From assembly GCA_964578885.1 (NCBI GenBank), contig CAZOEO010000016.1, positions 8,317 through 72,316 of the forward strand: a DNA stretch of 64,000 nucleotides. The letters run 5' to 3'. Positions 20,036-28,675 of the stretch are shown here, one piece after another. Numbering within the stretch: the stretch's first letter is position 1; the number at the start of each line of letters is the position of its first letter. Source of the stretch: CAZRHR01 sp964578885. GTDB lineage: Bacteria; Bacteroidota; Bacteroidia; CAIKAF01. A program made the position numbers and the translations under genes. The notes below the pieces were generated by a model, which did not search any database, was not told where the DNA came from, and saw nothing but the letters and a program-made list of their open reading frames with translations.

Positions 20036-20586
20036 ACGGGTTTAAACAAATCCCGAAACTCAGGTGGGCCGGAAAACAAACTTCCTTGTAAATCGTCTAA
20101 TACTTCTTTGGTTTCCGGACTCAAAGCCTCATAAATGGCTTCCAATGCTTTCTCTCCCAAAGCCAACGGCAAACCACCCATGGTCACAACCTGATCGCCA
20201 ACCATCATGGCTTCCCATTGAAAAGACAGTTCATCTTCACAAGGGGTTTGATGCAAGGCACAGGTCGATAAAAAGTCAGCAATGCCAGCTTCCTGGTCTT
20301 GAAATGAAGCAGCCCGCGACTCCAAATTCATCTTTTCCATGAATTGGCGTAAAGTAGCCAGCGAGGCGCCGGACATGCGGGTTTGTTGTTCCTGGGCGCA
20401 ATGCAGGCAAATGGCCGCCTCCAAATCGCATGTATGCTTCTCTTCCCATGGATATTTGCGAAAATGCTTTACCACCTGATAGGGAACAAGCCCCTCCGCT
20501 TCCTGCTGAAGAGATCGCTCGCACAGGCTGCAATGCGCAAATGGCGCACCCGTATCTTCATGGAAAAATAGAGGAGTCGAAAACAA
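20026..20586 (-). CDS. Hypothetical protein with two CxxC pairs
   Basis: This 186-residue soluble protein contains HCSLCERSL near residue 18 and ICLHCAQEQQ near residue 60, two CxxC knuckles that could bind one zinc ion. The rest is acidic and helical. The frame starts at TTG 20586, 17 nt after a TAATTTTG element; no upstream ATG fits. It leads the two-gene unit with the membrane protein. I do not recognise the family. Confidence 0.7.
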   Translation of the reverse strand: MFSTPLFFHEDTGAPFAHCSLCERSLQQEAEGLVPYQVVKHFRKYPWEEKHTCDLEAAICLHCAQEQQTRMSGASLATLRQFMEKMNLESRAASFQDQEAGIADFLSTCALHQTPCEDELSFQWEAMMVGDQVVTMGGLPLALGEKALEAIYEALSPETKEVLDDLQGSLFSGPPEFRDLFKPVWV

Positions 20587-20603
20587 TGGATAGCATTTGC
20601 CAG

Positions 20604-20611
20604 CAAAATTA
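20604..20611 (-). promoter_or_regulatory. -7 element TAATTTTG
   Basis: An exact TAnnTTTG match on the minus strand, 17 nt before the TTG start at 20586. A divergent, near-consensus TAATTTTA for the plus-strand gene at 20661 lies 38 bp away. Confidence 0.5.
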
Positions 20612-20648
20612 ATGATAATACACGTAGGGTGACTTCACATAATTCGTG

Positions 20649-20656
20649 TAATTTTA
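20649..20656 (+). promoter_or_regulatory. -7-like element TAATTTTA, 4 nt before a start codon
   Basis: Matches TAnnTTTG in seven of eight places and is followed by CCCA and the ATG at 20661. This is the same spacing as at several other starts in this window, which suggests a leaderless transcript. Confidence 0.4.
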
Positions 20657-20660
20657 CCCA

Positions 20661-21230
20661 ATGGGCTATATACACCAAATCAGATACGCCTACCGAAGAC
20701 TCATCCTTGGGTTTATTCCTGTACGTGCCTATTTGATTGAAACGTCCCTGTCCGTCTCAAATGTGCAAAATCGATTACAATCGATCATTGCGCATGATCC
20801 ACTTTATTTTTTACGTACCATTCCAAACGAAAAACCATACAGCGGTCGGATGGATGGAAATCGCTTCACCGCCATTCGAAAAGGAAAAAAGCCCTGGGAA
20901 AGAAGAATGAAAGTACGGGGAAAAATTCATCCACCTATCCCGGGAGGCGATGGTAAAACAAGAATTGGGCTCATGATGTCCACCCCACTTTCGCCGTTTA
21001 ATTTTCTGTTTCTTGGGATCGTGTATGCCTTTTTCCTACTCTTATACCCTACCCCATTTTCATGGTGGCCGGCCAATGTGTTGCTTTGGCTTTCTCCTCT
21101 GTTGGTAGGTTCCCTTTGGACGAGTTTTTCCTTCAAACATATTTACAGACAGGAAAAACTATTCTTTTTCAAACAGTTAGAAGCCACAAGAATTCCAGAT
21201 TCCATGGCGCGCCAGTCCAAATATCTTTAA
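20661..21230 (+). CDS. Hypothetical membrane protein with two C-terminal helices
   Basis: This 189-residue protein has a polar N-terminal part of about 110 residues (contains NGRF-like and KVRGKIHPPIPGGDGKTRIG segments). Two hydrophobic helices follow, FNFLFLGIVYAFFLLLY and NVLLWLSPLLVGSLW. A short charged tail probably faces the cytoplasm. It converges on the ABC-F gene, the two stops overlapping by 4 bp. No family recognised; the open frame, start context and coding-like composition support it being real. Confidence 0.65.
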   Translation: MGYIHQIRYAYRRLILGFIPVRAYLIETSLSVSNVQNRLQSIIAHDPLYFLRTIPNEKPYSGRMDGNRFTAIRKGKKPWERRMKVRGKIHPPIPGGDGKTRIGLMMSTPLSPFNFLFLGIVYAFFLLLYPTPFSWWPANVLLWLSPLLVGSLWTSFSFKHIYRQEKLFFFKQLEATRIPDSMARQSKYL

Positions 21231-23110
21231 CCTTCCACCATATCAGAAAGAATCAGCCACCGATCGGTTTTTTCATCAATTTGCTGGCTGACCTCCGCTA
21301 ATTCGGTGGTTACCTTCACCAAGGCCTCGTGACTCAATGTTCCTGAGGAAAGTTGCCCTGTTAGTTCCTGCTTTTTCTCTTCTAACCGACTGATTTCATT
21401 TGGCAAGGATTCAAATTCCAGTTTTTCCTTATAGGATAACTTGGTTTTCTCCTTTGGTGTTCCGGCGGAAATGTTTTGATTTTTTGGCGCCTGTTGGGCC
21501 AGTTGCTGTTGCTTTTCTTTTTCCCGAATCTTCTCTTCTTCCTGCCACGCCCTGTATTCAGAGTACGAACCTCCAAACACCCGAACCTGACCTTTCCCTT
21601 CAAACACAAACAACTGATCTGCCAACCGATCCATGAAATGGCGGTCGTGACTTACCATCACCAAACAGCCGGGATAGGTTTCCAGAAAATCTTCCAGTTT
21701 CTTTAATGTCAATAGGTCAAGATCGTTGGTAGGTTCATCCAAAATCAAAAAATTCGGCTGTCGAAGCATCACTAACATCAGAGAAAGTCGTTTCTTCTCA
21801 CCACCACTTAATTGGTGCACGAATTGATATTGCTGCTCATTTGAAAAATCGAACAACTGAAGCATTTGCGCCGCGGACGCTTTGGCATATCGATCGCTTT
21901 CAAAGACTTCGCCCACTTCTCGAACCACTTCGATCACCCTTTTATCCATAGGCAAATGGCGTTCTTCCTGGCGGTAATATCCAATTTCCAGTGTTTCGCC
22001 GCGTGTAACTTTTCCTGCATCGGGTTGCAATTCGCCCAACATCATTTTCAGCAAGGTAGTTTTACCCGTCCCATTAGGCCCCACAATACCAATACGCTCC
22101 CCTTTTCTGAAAGAATAAGTGAATCCGTCCATTAACTTGAGCTCACCAAAACTTTTAGACACTTTAATGAGTTCTAAAATCTTGGAACCCATTCGTTTCA
22201 TCCGGGAATTGAGCTCGAACTCCCTTTGTTTTTTCAGCGAAAAGGCTTTTTCCTGAATCAGAGAAAATGCATCCAGACGGCTCTTCGATTTCGTACCGCG
22301 GGCTTTGGGCATTTTTCTTACCCACTCCAATTCTCTTCGATAGATATTTTGGGCTCGTTCTACTTCACTTAACTGCGCCGCCTCTCGCTCCGCCTTTTTC
22401 TCTAAAAAATAAGCGTAATCGCCATCATATGAATAAAGTTTCTGTTGATCGAGCTCTACAATCCGGTCGCAAACGGCATCTAAAAAATATCGATCGTGCG
22501 TCACCATAAGCAAAGTAAGTCCGGGTTGATCCAAAAAGGATTCCAACCACTCAATCATATCAATGTCCAAATGGTTGGTGGGTTCATCCAGAATCAGAAT
22601 ATCAGGTTGTTGCACCAGAACCGCCGCTAGCGCCACTCTTTTTACCTGACCGCCGGACAAAGTTCCCATGGCCCTGGAAAAATCCGGAAGACGGAGTCGG
22701 TCGGAAATTTCCTTTAATCTATGCTCGAGTGACCAGGCTTGTGCTGATTCCATGGCCTCCATGGCATGGTTCAACGCATTTTCGTTTTGAGAGGCCAATG
22801 CAGCTTGATACGCTTCTATGGCTTGCACCGCCGGATTCTTGGGATCCATGAGGGCTTCTTTCACCGAAAGTTCCGGAGGATACGGAGGTTGTTGCGGCAC
22901 ATAACCCAAACTATAACCATCCCGAATGGCCACTTTTCCTCCTTCGCCGGGTTCGTCTCCGGCCAAAATTTTCAATAAAGTACTTTTACCCGTTCCATTC
23001 CTGGCCACCAGAGCCGTTTTTTCTCCTTTCGCCAACCCAAGGGTTACTTCAAAAAATAAGGTACGATCCCCGTAAGTTCGGGTCAATTTTTCCGCCAACA
23101 ACACATTCAT
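21227..23110 (-). CDS. ABC-F family ATPase (Uup-like)
   Basis: This 627-residue protein has two fused ATP-binding cassettes and no membrane segments. The first carries Walker A NGTGKSTLL (about 38-46), signature LSGGQVKRVALA and Walker B ILILDEPTNHLD. The second has VGPNGTGKTTLL, LSGGEKKRLSL and FLILDEPTNDLD. Between them is the inter-domain linker (ERAQNIYRRELEWVRKMPKARGTK), and a lysine/glutamate-rich coiled coil ends the protein, as in Uup. ABC-F proteins act on the ribosome or on DNA rather than in transport. It lies 28 bp after nnr and is probably the end of the nusB operon. Confidence 0.9.
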   Translation of the reverse strand: MNVLLAEKLTRTYGDRTLFFEVTLGLAKGEKTALVARNGTGKSTLLKILAGDEPGEGGKVAIRDGYSLGYVPQQPPYPPELSVKEALMDPKNPAVQAIEAYQAALASQNENALNHAMEAMESAQAWSLEHRLKEISDRLRLPDFSRAMGTLSGGQVKRVALAAVLVQQPDILILDEPTNHLDIDMIEWLESFLDQPGLTLLMVTHDRYFLDAVCDRIVELDQQKLYSYDGDYAYFLEKKAEREAAQLSEVERAQNIYRRELEWVRKMPKARGTKSKSRLDAFSLIQEKAFSLKKQREFELNSRMKRMGSKILELIKVSKSFGELKLMDGFTYSFRKGERIGIVGPNGTGKTTLLKMMLGELQPDAGKVTRGETLEIGYYRQEERHLPMDKRVIEVVREVGEVFESDRYAKASAAQMLQLFDFSNEQQYQFVHQLSGGEKKRLSLMLVMLRQPNFLILDEPTNDLDLLTLKKLEDFLETYPGCLVMVSHDRHFMDRLADQLFVFEGKGQVRVFGGSYSEYRAWQEEEKIREKEKQQQLAQQAPKNQNISAGTPKEKTKLSYKEKLEFESLPNEISRLEEKKQELTGQLSSGTLSHEALVKVTTELAEVSQQIDEKTDRWLILSDMVEG

Positions 23111-23138
23111 GGGTCAAAAGTAAAGGGAATTCCCCGGT

Positions 23139-24674
23139 TTACCGCATCGAAAGGGATGGCGGCGATTGTAATTTTTGCATGGCTGGTCCTACACAAGACA
23201 AAAGTTCCATGGCCGTGGTGCCTGCTTCTCCATACTGTGCTGCGGCCAACTGACCTGCTATTCCGTGTACATATACGCCTACACATGCGGCGCGCACCGC
23301 AGAAAGTCCGGCAGCCAGAAGTGCGCCGATGATACCGGACAACACATCTCCGGAACCACCTGTAGCCATGGCACTTGTCCCTGAAGAAGACGCAATGGCT
23401 TCGCCCTGTGGCGTAAAAATCCATGTTACGCGCCCTTTCAACACCCAAACAAATCCCGTTTTTTGCGCCAAACGTCTGGCAGATTGCCACCTGTCCATTC
23501 CATGGCGGTGTGGACCTGCCAATCGGTCAAACTCTTTGGGATGAGGCGTTAATACCACCTGATTATGCGGAAAAAAGGAAAGCCAGGTGGGTTGTTCTGC
23601 CAAAATGTTCAATGCGTCGGCATCCAGCACCACCGGCCAGTCGAAACCTGGAATTGCTTGCTTCAGCCACTGTCGGGTTTCCGCAGCCATTCCCATGCCC
23701 GGCCCCAGCACCACCGACCGGATGGTTTCCGGGAAAAAAACGTGGCCGGATAAAACCTCTGTTCCTGCCGGAAAAGCCATGAGGGCAGGAAAGATAGATT
23801 GTAAAACAGACACTTGATTCTGCGGAATGCCACAAGACACCAATCCGGCACCGGCATGAAGCGCGGCCATTCCGGAAAATCCGATGGCACCCATTTTTCC
23901 AAAACTTCCGCCCAGGCATGCCACGTGACCAAAGGTGCCCTTATGTCCATAAAAAGGACGAGCCGGCATCCAGCTCCGCACCCAATCCGAAGTCAGGAAA
24001 AATTCCCGGGTTGGAAAAGCCTCCTCCGTTTCGGAAGGTAAGTTCAGCGGCACGATGGTAAAAGGACCCGTTAGTGGTGCATGGTCATCAAAGAGTAAAG
24101 ACCATTTGGGCCGATCGATGGTAAAAGTATGCTGCGCCACCAATACTTTTGATTCATCGGAAGGCGCGTCTGCCAATAATCCGGACGGAACGTCGATGGC
24201 CCATTTGATGCCGGATTTACCGCGTACAGAGTCTATGTATTGAACCCATTCGCCTTCCGGTGCCTTGCGCAATGCCGTTCCAAAAATGCCGTCGATCCAC
24301 ACATCAGCTTCCAGTGAAACGGGTAGTGAACCATCCAATTCGGTGTGCAGCACTGTTAGCCAGTGAGACATAGATTGTATTCGTCTCCAATTCAAATCCA
24401 TGTCGGGAGAAAATGCAGAAGTGAATCCTGGTAACACCACGGAAACCTTCCAATGGGTTGCCAGCCATCTGGCCAGGACGAGTGCATCGCCTCCATTGTT
24501 GCCTTTTCCCGCGCAAAGAACAATATGACGGGGTTGAATGTGGTTCAGAATGGGTTGCATGGTTTGGAAAAGACGGAAGCCCGCTCTTTCCATCAGGGCG
24601 TCGGAAGAGATTCCTTCTCTGGCCACTGCATCTGCATCTATGGCAGGCAAAAGATCATTTTTCCAGATTTTCAT
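23139..24674 (-). CDS. nnr: Bifunctional NAD(P)H-hydrate epimerase / ADP-dependent dehydratase
   Basis: A 511-residue metabolite-repair enzyme. The N-terminal YjeF_N domain (GKGNNGGDALVLARWL) epimerises hydrated NAD(P)H. The C-terminal ribokinase-like domain (VLGPGMGMAAETRQW, VLDADALNIL, TPHPKEFDRL, TSAMATGGSGDVLSG) dehydrates it with ADP. The frame stays open 15 codons upstream, but MKIWKNDLLPAIDADAV at 24674 is the homologous start, and its ATG overlaps the coaE stop as ATGA. Both domains look complete. Confidence 0.93.
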   Translation of the reverse strand: MKIWKNDLLPAIDADAVAREGISSDALMERAGFRLFQTMQPILNHIQPRHIVLCAGKGNNGGDALVLARWLATHWKVSVVLPGFTSAFSPDMDLNWRRIQSMSHWLTVLHTELDGSLPVSLEADVWIDGIFGTALRKAPEGEWVQYIDSVRGKSGIKWAIDVPSGLLADAPSDESKVLVAQHTFTIDRPKWSLLFDDHAPLTGPFTIVPLNLPSETEEAFPTREFFLTSDWVRSWMPARPFYGHKGTFGHVACLGGSFGKMGAIGFSGMAALHAGAGLVSCGIPQNQVSVLQSIFPALMAFPAGTEVLSGHVFFPETIRSVVLGPGMGMAAETRQWLKQAIPGFDWPVVLDADALNILAEQPTWLSFFPHNQVVLTPHPKEFDRLAGPHRHGMDRWQSARRLAQKTGFVWVLKGRVTWIFTPQGEAIASSSGTSAMATGGSGDVLSGIIGALLAAGLSAVRAACVGVYVHGIAGQLAAAQYGEAGTTAMELLSCVGPAMQKLQSPPSLSMR

Positions 24675-25276
24675 TTCCCTGGCGAGTTTGGAAGAATTTT
24701 CAGCCAAGAAACCAGCCATTGGGCCGAAGGCTCGTAGTCTTGAAGCCTCAGATTAAAGAAACAAAGATCGGCCCGGCGAATTTTTTCAATTTCCGGCCAT
24801 TGGTGGCTCATTCTGGCGCGTACTTCAGATTCCTGCAGACCACTGCGCGCCATGACCCGTTGAATACGAGTTTCTTCTGGCGCTGTTACCACGACAACCC
24901 AATCACATTGAGCGGAGGAACCGGATTCAAATAGAATGGCGGCTTCACGGGCCAGAACGGGCGCGGCTGCGTGTTGTGCAGCCCATTCAGCATATTTTTG
25001 AGCCACCGCTGGATGTACCAGGGCTTCGAGATTCTTTTTAAGCACAGCATCATTAAAAATCCATTGTGCCAATTGAAGTTTATCGAGACTGCCATCGGGC
25101 AAAAGCACAGGACCTGGCATCAAAGCCTGGACACGTAATAGAAAATGAGGTTCCAGATAAAGTTCCCTTGCAGCTTCGTCGGCAAAAAAAACAGGAATAC
25201 CAAGCTGCATGAGCGCCCGGGCAAAAGTTGACTTTCCACCTCCAATACCTCCGGTGATGCCCAAATGGAGACTCAT
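24671..25276 (-). CDS. coaE: Dephospho-CoA kinase
   Basis: This 201-residue kinase performs the last step of CoA synthesis, ATP-dependent 3'-phosphorylation of dephospho-CoA. The P-loop is GITGGIGGGKSTFARAL (about 6-22), followed by FFADEAAREL and the lid region REAAILFESG. TAPEETRIQRVMARSGL is the usual nucleotide-binding helix. It overlaps both neighbours by 4 bp (ATGA) and is coupled to the YbbR-like gene upstream and nnr downstream. Confidence 0.93.
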   Translation of the reverse strand: MSLHLGITGGIGGGKSTFARALMQLGIPVFFADEAARELYLEPHFLLRVQALMPGPVLLPDGSLDKLQLAQWIFNDAVLKKNLEALVHPAVAQKYAEWAAQHAAAPVLAREAAILFESGSSAQCDWVVVVTAPEETRIQRVMARSGLQESEVRARMSHQWPEIEKIRRADLCFFNLRLQDYEPSAQWLVSWLKILPNSPGK

Positions 25277-25650
25277 GGATTTACCATCATGGAATCCAGG
25301 GACAACTCAAGAATGTCCACATCGGGAGGCAGAGCCGTTTTCAGGCTTTGCATGGCGTGGGCGGAGGAAAATACATGGTGATTGGCCTGGATGGCAGGAT
25401 CAGCAGGAACTTCAAGAGGCGACCAAAAAGATTTAAACCAAAAGGGCATGAGTTCGAATCCGGTGGCGGCTAAAAGGATTTGTCCGGAAGCAATGGGTGC
25501 AGGAGGAGAAGCTGAGGTAAAAAAAGAAACCCTGAGATTGACTTCTTGGGGCAATCTCAGGGTTTGAATGGTCCAAATGGCCAGACTCAATGCCACGCAA
25601 ACCAGATAAACGACCATATTGGCCCTCACCCGTTCACGTTTGTCCGGCAT
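25273..25650 (-). CDS. Short membrane-anchored protein, YbbR-like
   Basis: This 125-residue protein has one N-terminal transmembrane helix (VVYLVCVALSLAIWTIQTL, about 13-31). About 95 external residues with LPQEVNLRVSF and GQILLAATGFEL follow. In Bacteroidota a YbbR-domain protein of about 300 residues commonly sits between yajC and coaE. Position, topology and the L-P-x-x-V-x-L-x-V opening fit that family, but only about one domain's length remains. It might be a reduced YbbR or an unrelated small anchor protein. It overlaps coaE by 4 bp and follows yajC after 3 bp. Confidence 0.7.
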   Translation of the reverse strand: MPDKRERVRANMVVYLVCVALSLAIWTIQTLRLPQEVNLRVSFFTSASPPAPIASGQILLAATGFELMPFWFKSFWSPLEVPADPAIQANHHVFSSAHAMQSLKTALPPDVDILELSLDSMMVNP

Positions 25651-25653
25651 AGA

Positions 25654-25986
25654 TTAGCTTTTTTTATCGGCCAACGCCATGGAAGATTCCATAGAAATGG
25701 CCGCTTTTTCCACTTTTACCTTTTGTTGGTCGTGCAATTCAAGAATAAAAGTGGTGTCGTCTGAATCCACAATTTTTCCATGAACACCGCCAATGGTCAC
25801 CACGCGGTCACCTTTTTTCAGATTTTCACGGAAATTTTTCTGTGCTTTCGCCTTTTTGGTTTGAGGGCGAATCATGAAAAAATAGAAAACCACAAAAATG
25901 AGGGCAAGAAACAGGATGTTTCCATAACCACCGAGTGGATCTTGTGCTCCTGCCGGAGCGGCTTGTAGTAAAAAAGACATGTACAT
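25654..25986 (-). CDS. yajC: Preprotein translocase subunit YajC
   Basis: A 110-residue protein with a single N-terminal transmembrane helix (GNILFLALIFVVFYFFMIRP). The canonical cytosolic part follows: KKGDRVVTIGGVHGKI then a short SH3-like beta region. YajC associates with SecDF at the Sec translocon. The gene abuts the DUF1573 gene with no gap. Confidence 0.92.
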   Translation of the reverse strand: MYMSFLLQAAPAGAQDPLGGYGNILFLALIFVVFYFFMIRPQTKKAKAQKNFRENLKKGDRVVTIGGVHGKIVDSDDTTFILELHDQQKVKVEKAAISMESSMALADKKS

Positions 25987-26418
25987 TTAATTTGTGGTTT
26001 CAGGGGCTTGAATATTCCCTTTCATGTGTAGAACGTGTAGATTAGGCTGCGTGTTGGCAGAAATCTCCACCGTTTTGTCTTGCGGTCCGCTTTTTCCCGC
26101 AGAGTCGAATTTCACGCGAATCACACCCGATTCTCCCGGACGTAGTGGTTTTTGTGGGTATTCAGGGACAGTACAACCGCAAGATGGTTTAGCAGAACCA
26201 ATGACCAAATCTTCTTCGCCTGTATTGGTAAAAGAAAACTCATGTTCTACCACCTGACCTTGTTGAATGGTACCAAAGTCGAACGTAGTGGTTTCAAAGT
26301 TAAGTGAAGTGGTTTTTCCTACCACATCAGCGGAAACGGCATTTCCGGTTTTCTCTCCGCAACCTGCAGACCAGAGCATGGCCGCGAGCCCCGTTAGGGC
26401 AATCATAGACTTCATCAT
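25987..26418 (-). CDS. DUF1573 lipoprotein
   Basis: A 143-residue protein with a lipoprotein signal ending in the lipobox WSAGC (Cys about 20). The DUF1573 domain has TTFDFGTIQQGQ, HEFSFTNTGEEDLVI and PSCGCTVPEYP, an Ig-like fold common in Bacteroidota exported proteins. Its role is unknown. It is encoded 2 bp after nusB and directly before yajC, a conserved order in the phylum. Confidence 0.88.
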   Translation of the reverse strand: MMKSMIALTGLAAMLWSAGCGEKTGNAVSADVVGKTTSLNFETTTFDFGTIQQGQVVEHEFSFTNTGEEDLVIGSAKPSCGCTVPEYPQKPLRPGESGVIRVKFDSAGKSGPQDKTVEISANTQPNLHVLHMKGNIQAPETTN

Positions 26419-26420
26419 GT

Positions 26421-27392
26421 TTACTCTGTTGGGTTTATTTGACTGGTTTTGTTATCCATCAATCCCCGGCCCGTTTTCTGGATTCTTCCTTCGGCCCGGA
26501 AACTGAGTGCTAATTTATCCAAAATTCCATTGATAAACGCATTGCTCTTAGGCGTAGAAAAGGATTTGGAGATTTCGATGTATTCATTTAGAGAAACTTT
26601 CACTGGAATGCCAGGAAAATCCACCAACTCCGTTAAAGCCATTTTCATCAAAATAAGATCCATAACGGCAATTCTTTCTGCTTCCCAATTCTGGGCTTTT
26701 GATTGAATTTTCTCCTGAAACTCATCGGCATGAAGGATGGTTTTTCTGAATAAATCAATCATAAACTGCTGATCCTCTTCTGTATCCTTAAATAGTTTCG
26801 GAAGTTTAAAGGATTTTCCACTACCCAGGTCCCGCATGAATTTTTCAACGGCCGGATTCACCACATAGAGGTCATCGATCCAATGAATATTCATTTCTTC
26901 ATAGACGCCTTCCAGGAATTCATCTTCGAAAACAAACGTTTCATAAAAAAACAAAACGAACTGCAAGTCTTCGGCCTTCGATGCAGATTCCTGGGTCACG
27001 TAAGACTGATAGGTATCAGTGGCTCTTAGCTTTTTCCAATACTTCCGGACCAATTCACGGTCGTGGTTCCAGCTCACTTTATACTGAGTGAGGACTTTCT
27101 GATAACCTTCGCTCAACCGAATGGCTTCAATGATTGAATTGGCGGTAAAAGGGGTGGACTCTCTCAAGTCTTGTTCCGAGGGGCGAAACTTCTTCCTCGC
27201 CTCTTCTCTTTCTTTCAACGCTTCAAAATGCACTTCGATGAGTAAATGGACCTGATAAAGGAACAGGGTATAAATATCCTGCACACTTTTATGTAAGGCT
27301 TTTTCAGCCTTTGGTAAATCGTGATCTTCCGCTTGGAAAAAGGCGTATAAAGCCTGAAGGATTTTGATCCTTAAATGTCTTCTGTTGAGCAT
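26421..27392 (-). CDS. nusB: Transcription antitermination factor NusB
   Basis: At 323 residues this is more than twice the length of E. coli NusB, as usual in Bacteroidota, where the family carries a long N-terminal and middle insertion. The N-terminal MLNRRHLRIKILQALYAFFQ and the C-terminal block EAERIAVMDLILMKMALTELV...PVKVSLNEYIEISKSFSTPKS...INGILDKL are the conserved NusB helices. NusB with NusE (S10) acts in rRNA antitermination. It heads a run of closely spaced genes down to the ABC-F gene and follows leucine dehydrogenase after 48 bp. Confidence 0.9.
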   Translation of the reverse strand: MLNRRHLRIKILQALYAFFQAEDHDLPKAEKALHKSVQDIYTLFLYQVHLLIEVHFEALKEREEARKKFRPSEQDLRESTPFTANSIIEAIRLSEGYQKVLTQYKVSWNHDRELVRKYWKKLRATDTYQSYVTQESASKAEDLQFVLFFYETFVFEDEFLEGVYEEMNIHWIDDLYVVNPAVEKFMRDLGSGKSFKLPKLFKDTEEDQQFMIDLFRKTILHADEFQEKIQSKAQNWEAERIAVMDLILMKMALTELVDFPGIPVKVSLNEYIEISKSFSTPKSNAFINGILDKLALSFRAEGRIQKTGRGLMDNKTSQINPTE

Positions 27393-27440
27393 GTGTAAAA
27401 TACTGTGTCCGGAAAAGCCGGATTTGGCTGATGCCAGTGT

Positions 27441-28541
27441 TTAGCGGGTGGTATTCAGGGCGGAAATAGCTGCAATTCTTCTTTTTGCAAACTGGATGGC
27501 TACATCTCCGCTGAACTGACGTGTTTCGTTGGCTTCTTTTAAAATATCCAATGTAACACCGTAGATGTACTCCGCCTTTTTCATGGCAATGGGCTTGTCG
27601 TAGCCACGTAACTCACCATAAACATTGATTAATCCACCTGAATTGATTAAAAAATCCGGAGCATAGATGATGTCACGGTCCATGAGCTTCTGCCCGTGTA
27701 CCTTTTCATCTTTTAATTGGTTGTTGGCGCCACCGGCTACGATTTCGCAGCTTAAACGATTCAAGGTATCGTCGTTCAAAATCCCACCCAACGCGCATGG
27801 TGCAAAAATGTCCATTGGCGCATCAAAGACCATTCCTGGATCAATGACTTCCACATCGAAGCGAGAGGTTACTTCTTTGAGTCGATCTTCAAAGATATCG
27901 GCTACAGCAACTTTTGCGCCTTCCTTTACTAGGTTTTCGATTAAATAGCGTCCTACATTACCAGCACCCTGCACTACCACTCTCTTACCGGAAAGGCTAT
28001 CTGTACCCCAACGATATTTTGCAGCTGCTTTCATGCCCATGTACACGCCATAGCCAGTTACTGGAGATGGATCACCAGATCCTCCGAGATATTCAGGCAA
28101 GCCGGTAACATGCTTGGTTTCCATACCGATGTATTCCATATCCCGCGTCCCCATGCCTACATCCTCAGCCGTAATATATTTTCCACCGAGGCTGTTTACA
28201 AACTTTCCGAAACGGCGAAGCAGGGCTTCGTTCTTCATGGTACGAGAATCGCCCATAATCACGGCTTTTCCACCTCCAAGATTTAAACCGGCAATAGCGG
28301 CTTTAAACGTCATGCCTCTGGAAAGACGAAGCACATCATCGATGGCCGCTTCATCTTTTTCATAATGCCACATCCGGGTACCACCGAGGGCGGGACCCAA
28401 TACGGTATTGTGAATACCAATCACCGCTTTCAGACCGGAAGCCGCATCATGGCAAAAAACCACTTGCTCATGTTCCATGTCTTGCATTTGAGACAAAACT
28501 CCGGTGGAGGTTACATTCAATTTTTTTACTTCCAGTTCCAT
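27441..28541 (-). CDS. Glu/Leu/Phe/Val dehydrogenase (leucine dehydrogenase type)
   Basis: This 366-residue NAD-dependent amino acid dehydrogenase has ALGGTRMW, GLNLGGGKAVIMGD with the catalytic lysine (about 96), and the Rossmann GVVQGAGNVGRYL-type fingerprint (VVVQGAGNVGRYL). The length and the single short N-terminal domain fit leucine dehydrogenase, which deaminates branched-chain amino acids to 2-oxo acids. It would connect amino-acid catabolism to acyl-CoA metabolism. Its promoter is clear at 28592-28621. Confidence 0.9.
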   Translation of the reverse strand: MELEVKKLNVTSTGVLSQMQDMEHEQVVFCHDAASGLKAVIGIHNTVLGPALGGTRMWHYEKDEAAIDDVLRLSRGMTFKAAIAGLNLGGGKAVIMGDSRTMKNEALLRRFGKFVNSLGGKYITAEDVGMGTRDMEYIGMETKHVTGLPEYLGGSGDPSPVTGYGVYMGMKAAAKYRWGTDSLSGKRVVVQGAGNVGRYLIENLVKEGAKVAVADIFEDRLKEVTSRFDVEVIDPGMVFDAPMDIFAPCALGGILNDDTLNRLSCEIVAGGANNQLKDEKVHGQKLMDRDIIYAPDFLINSGGLINVYGELRGYDKPIAMKKAEYIYGVTLDILKEANETRQFSGDVAIQFAKRRIAAISALNTTR

Positions 28542-28591
28542 GCCCTGATTCTTTAGATAAACCGTATCTGTTTAGTCTTCGGTTTGTGGCG

Positions 28592-28621
28592 CAAAAGTAG
28601 GTTTTTTTTCCTTTACCACAA
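28592..28621 (-). promoter_or_regulatory. Bacteroidota promoter (TTG - 19 nt - TACTTTTG)
   Basis: On the minus strand TTG (28621-28619) is separated by exactly 19 nt from TACTTTTG (28599-28592). This matches the TTTG/TTG-N17-20-TAnnTTTG consensus. It leads into leucine dehydrogenase with a leader of about 45-50 nt. Confidence 0.75.
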
Positions 28622-28663
28622 GAGATGAAAAAGGATTCTGACCCAGCACACCGGAACAGTTTG

Positions 28664-28671
28664 TACCTTTG
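28664..28671 (+). promoter_or_regulatory. -7 element TACCTTTG, 4 nt before a GTG start
   Basis: An exact TAnnTTTG match followed by CGTT and the GTG at 28676. It falls inside the longer frame that begins at ATG 28625, which argues against that upstream start and for a leaderless mRNA. Confidence 0.55.
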
Positions 28672-28675
28672 CGTT

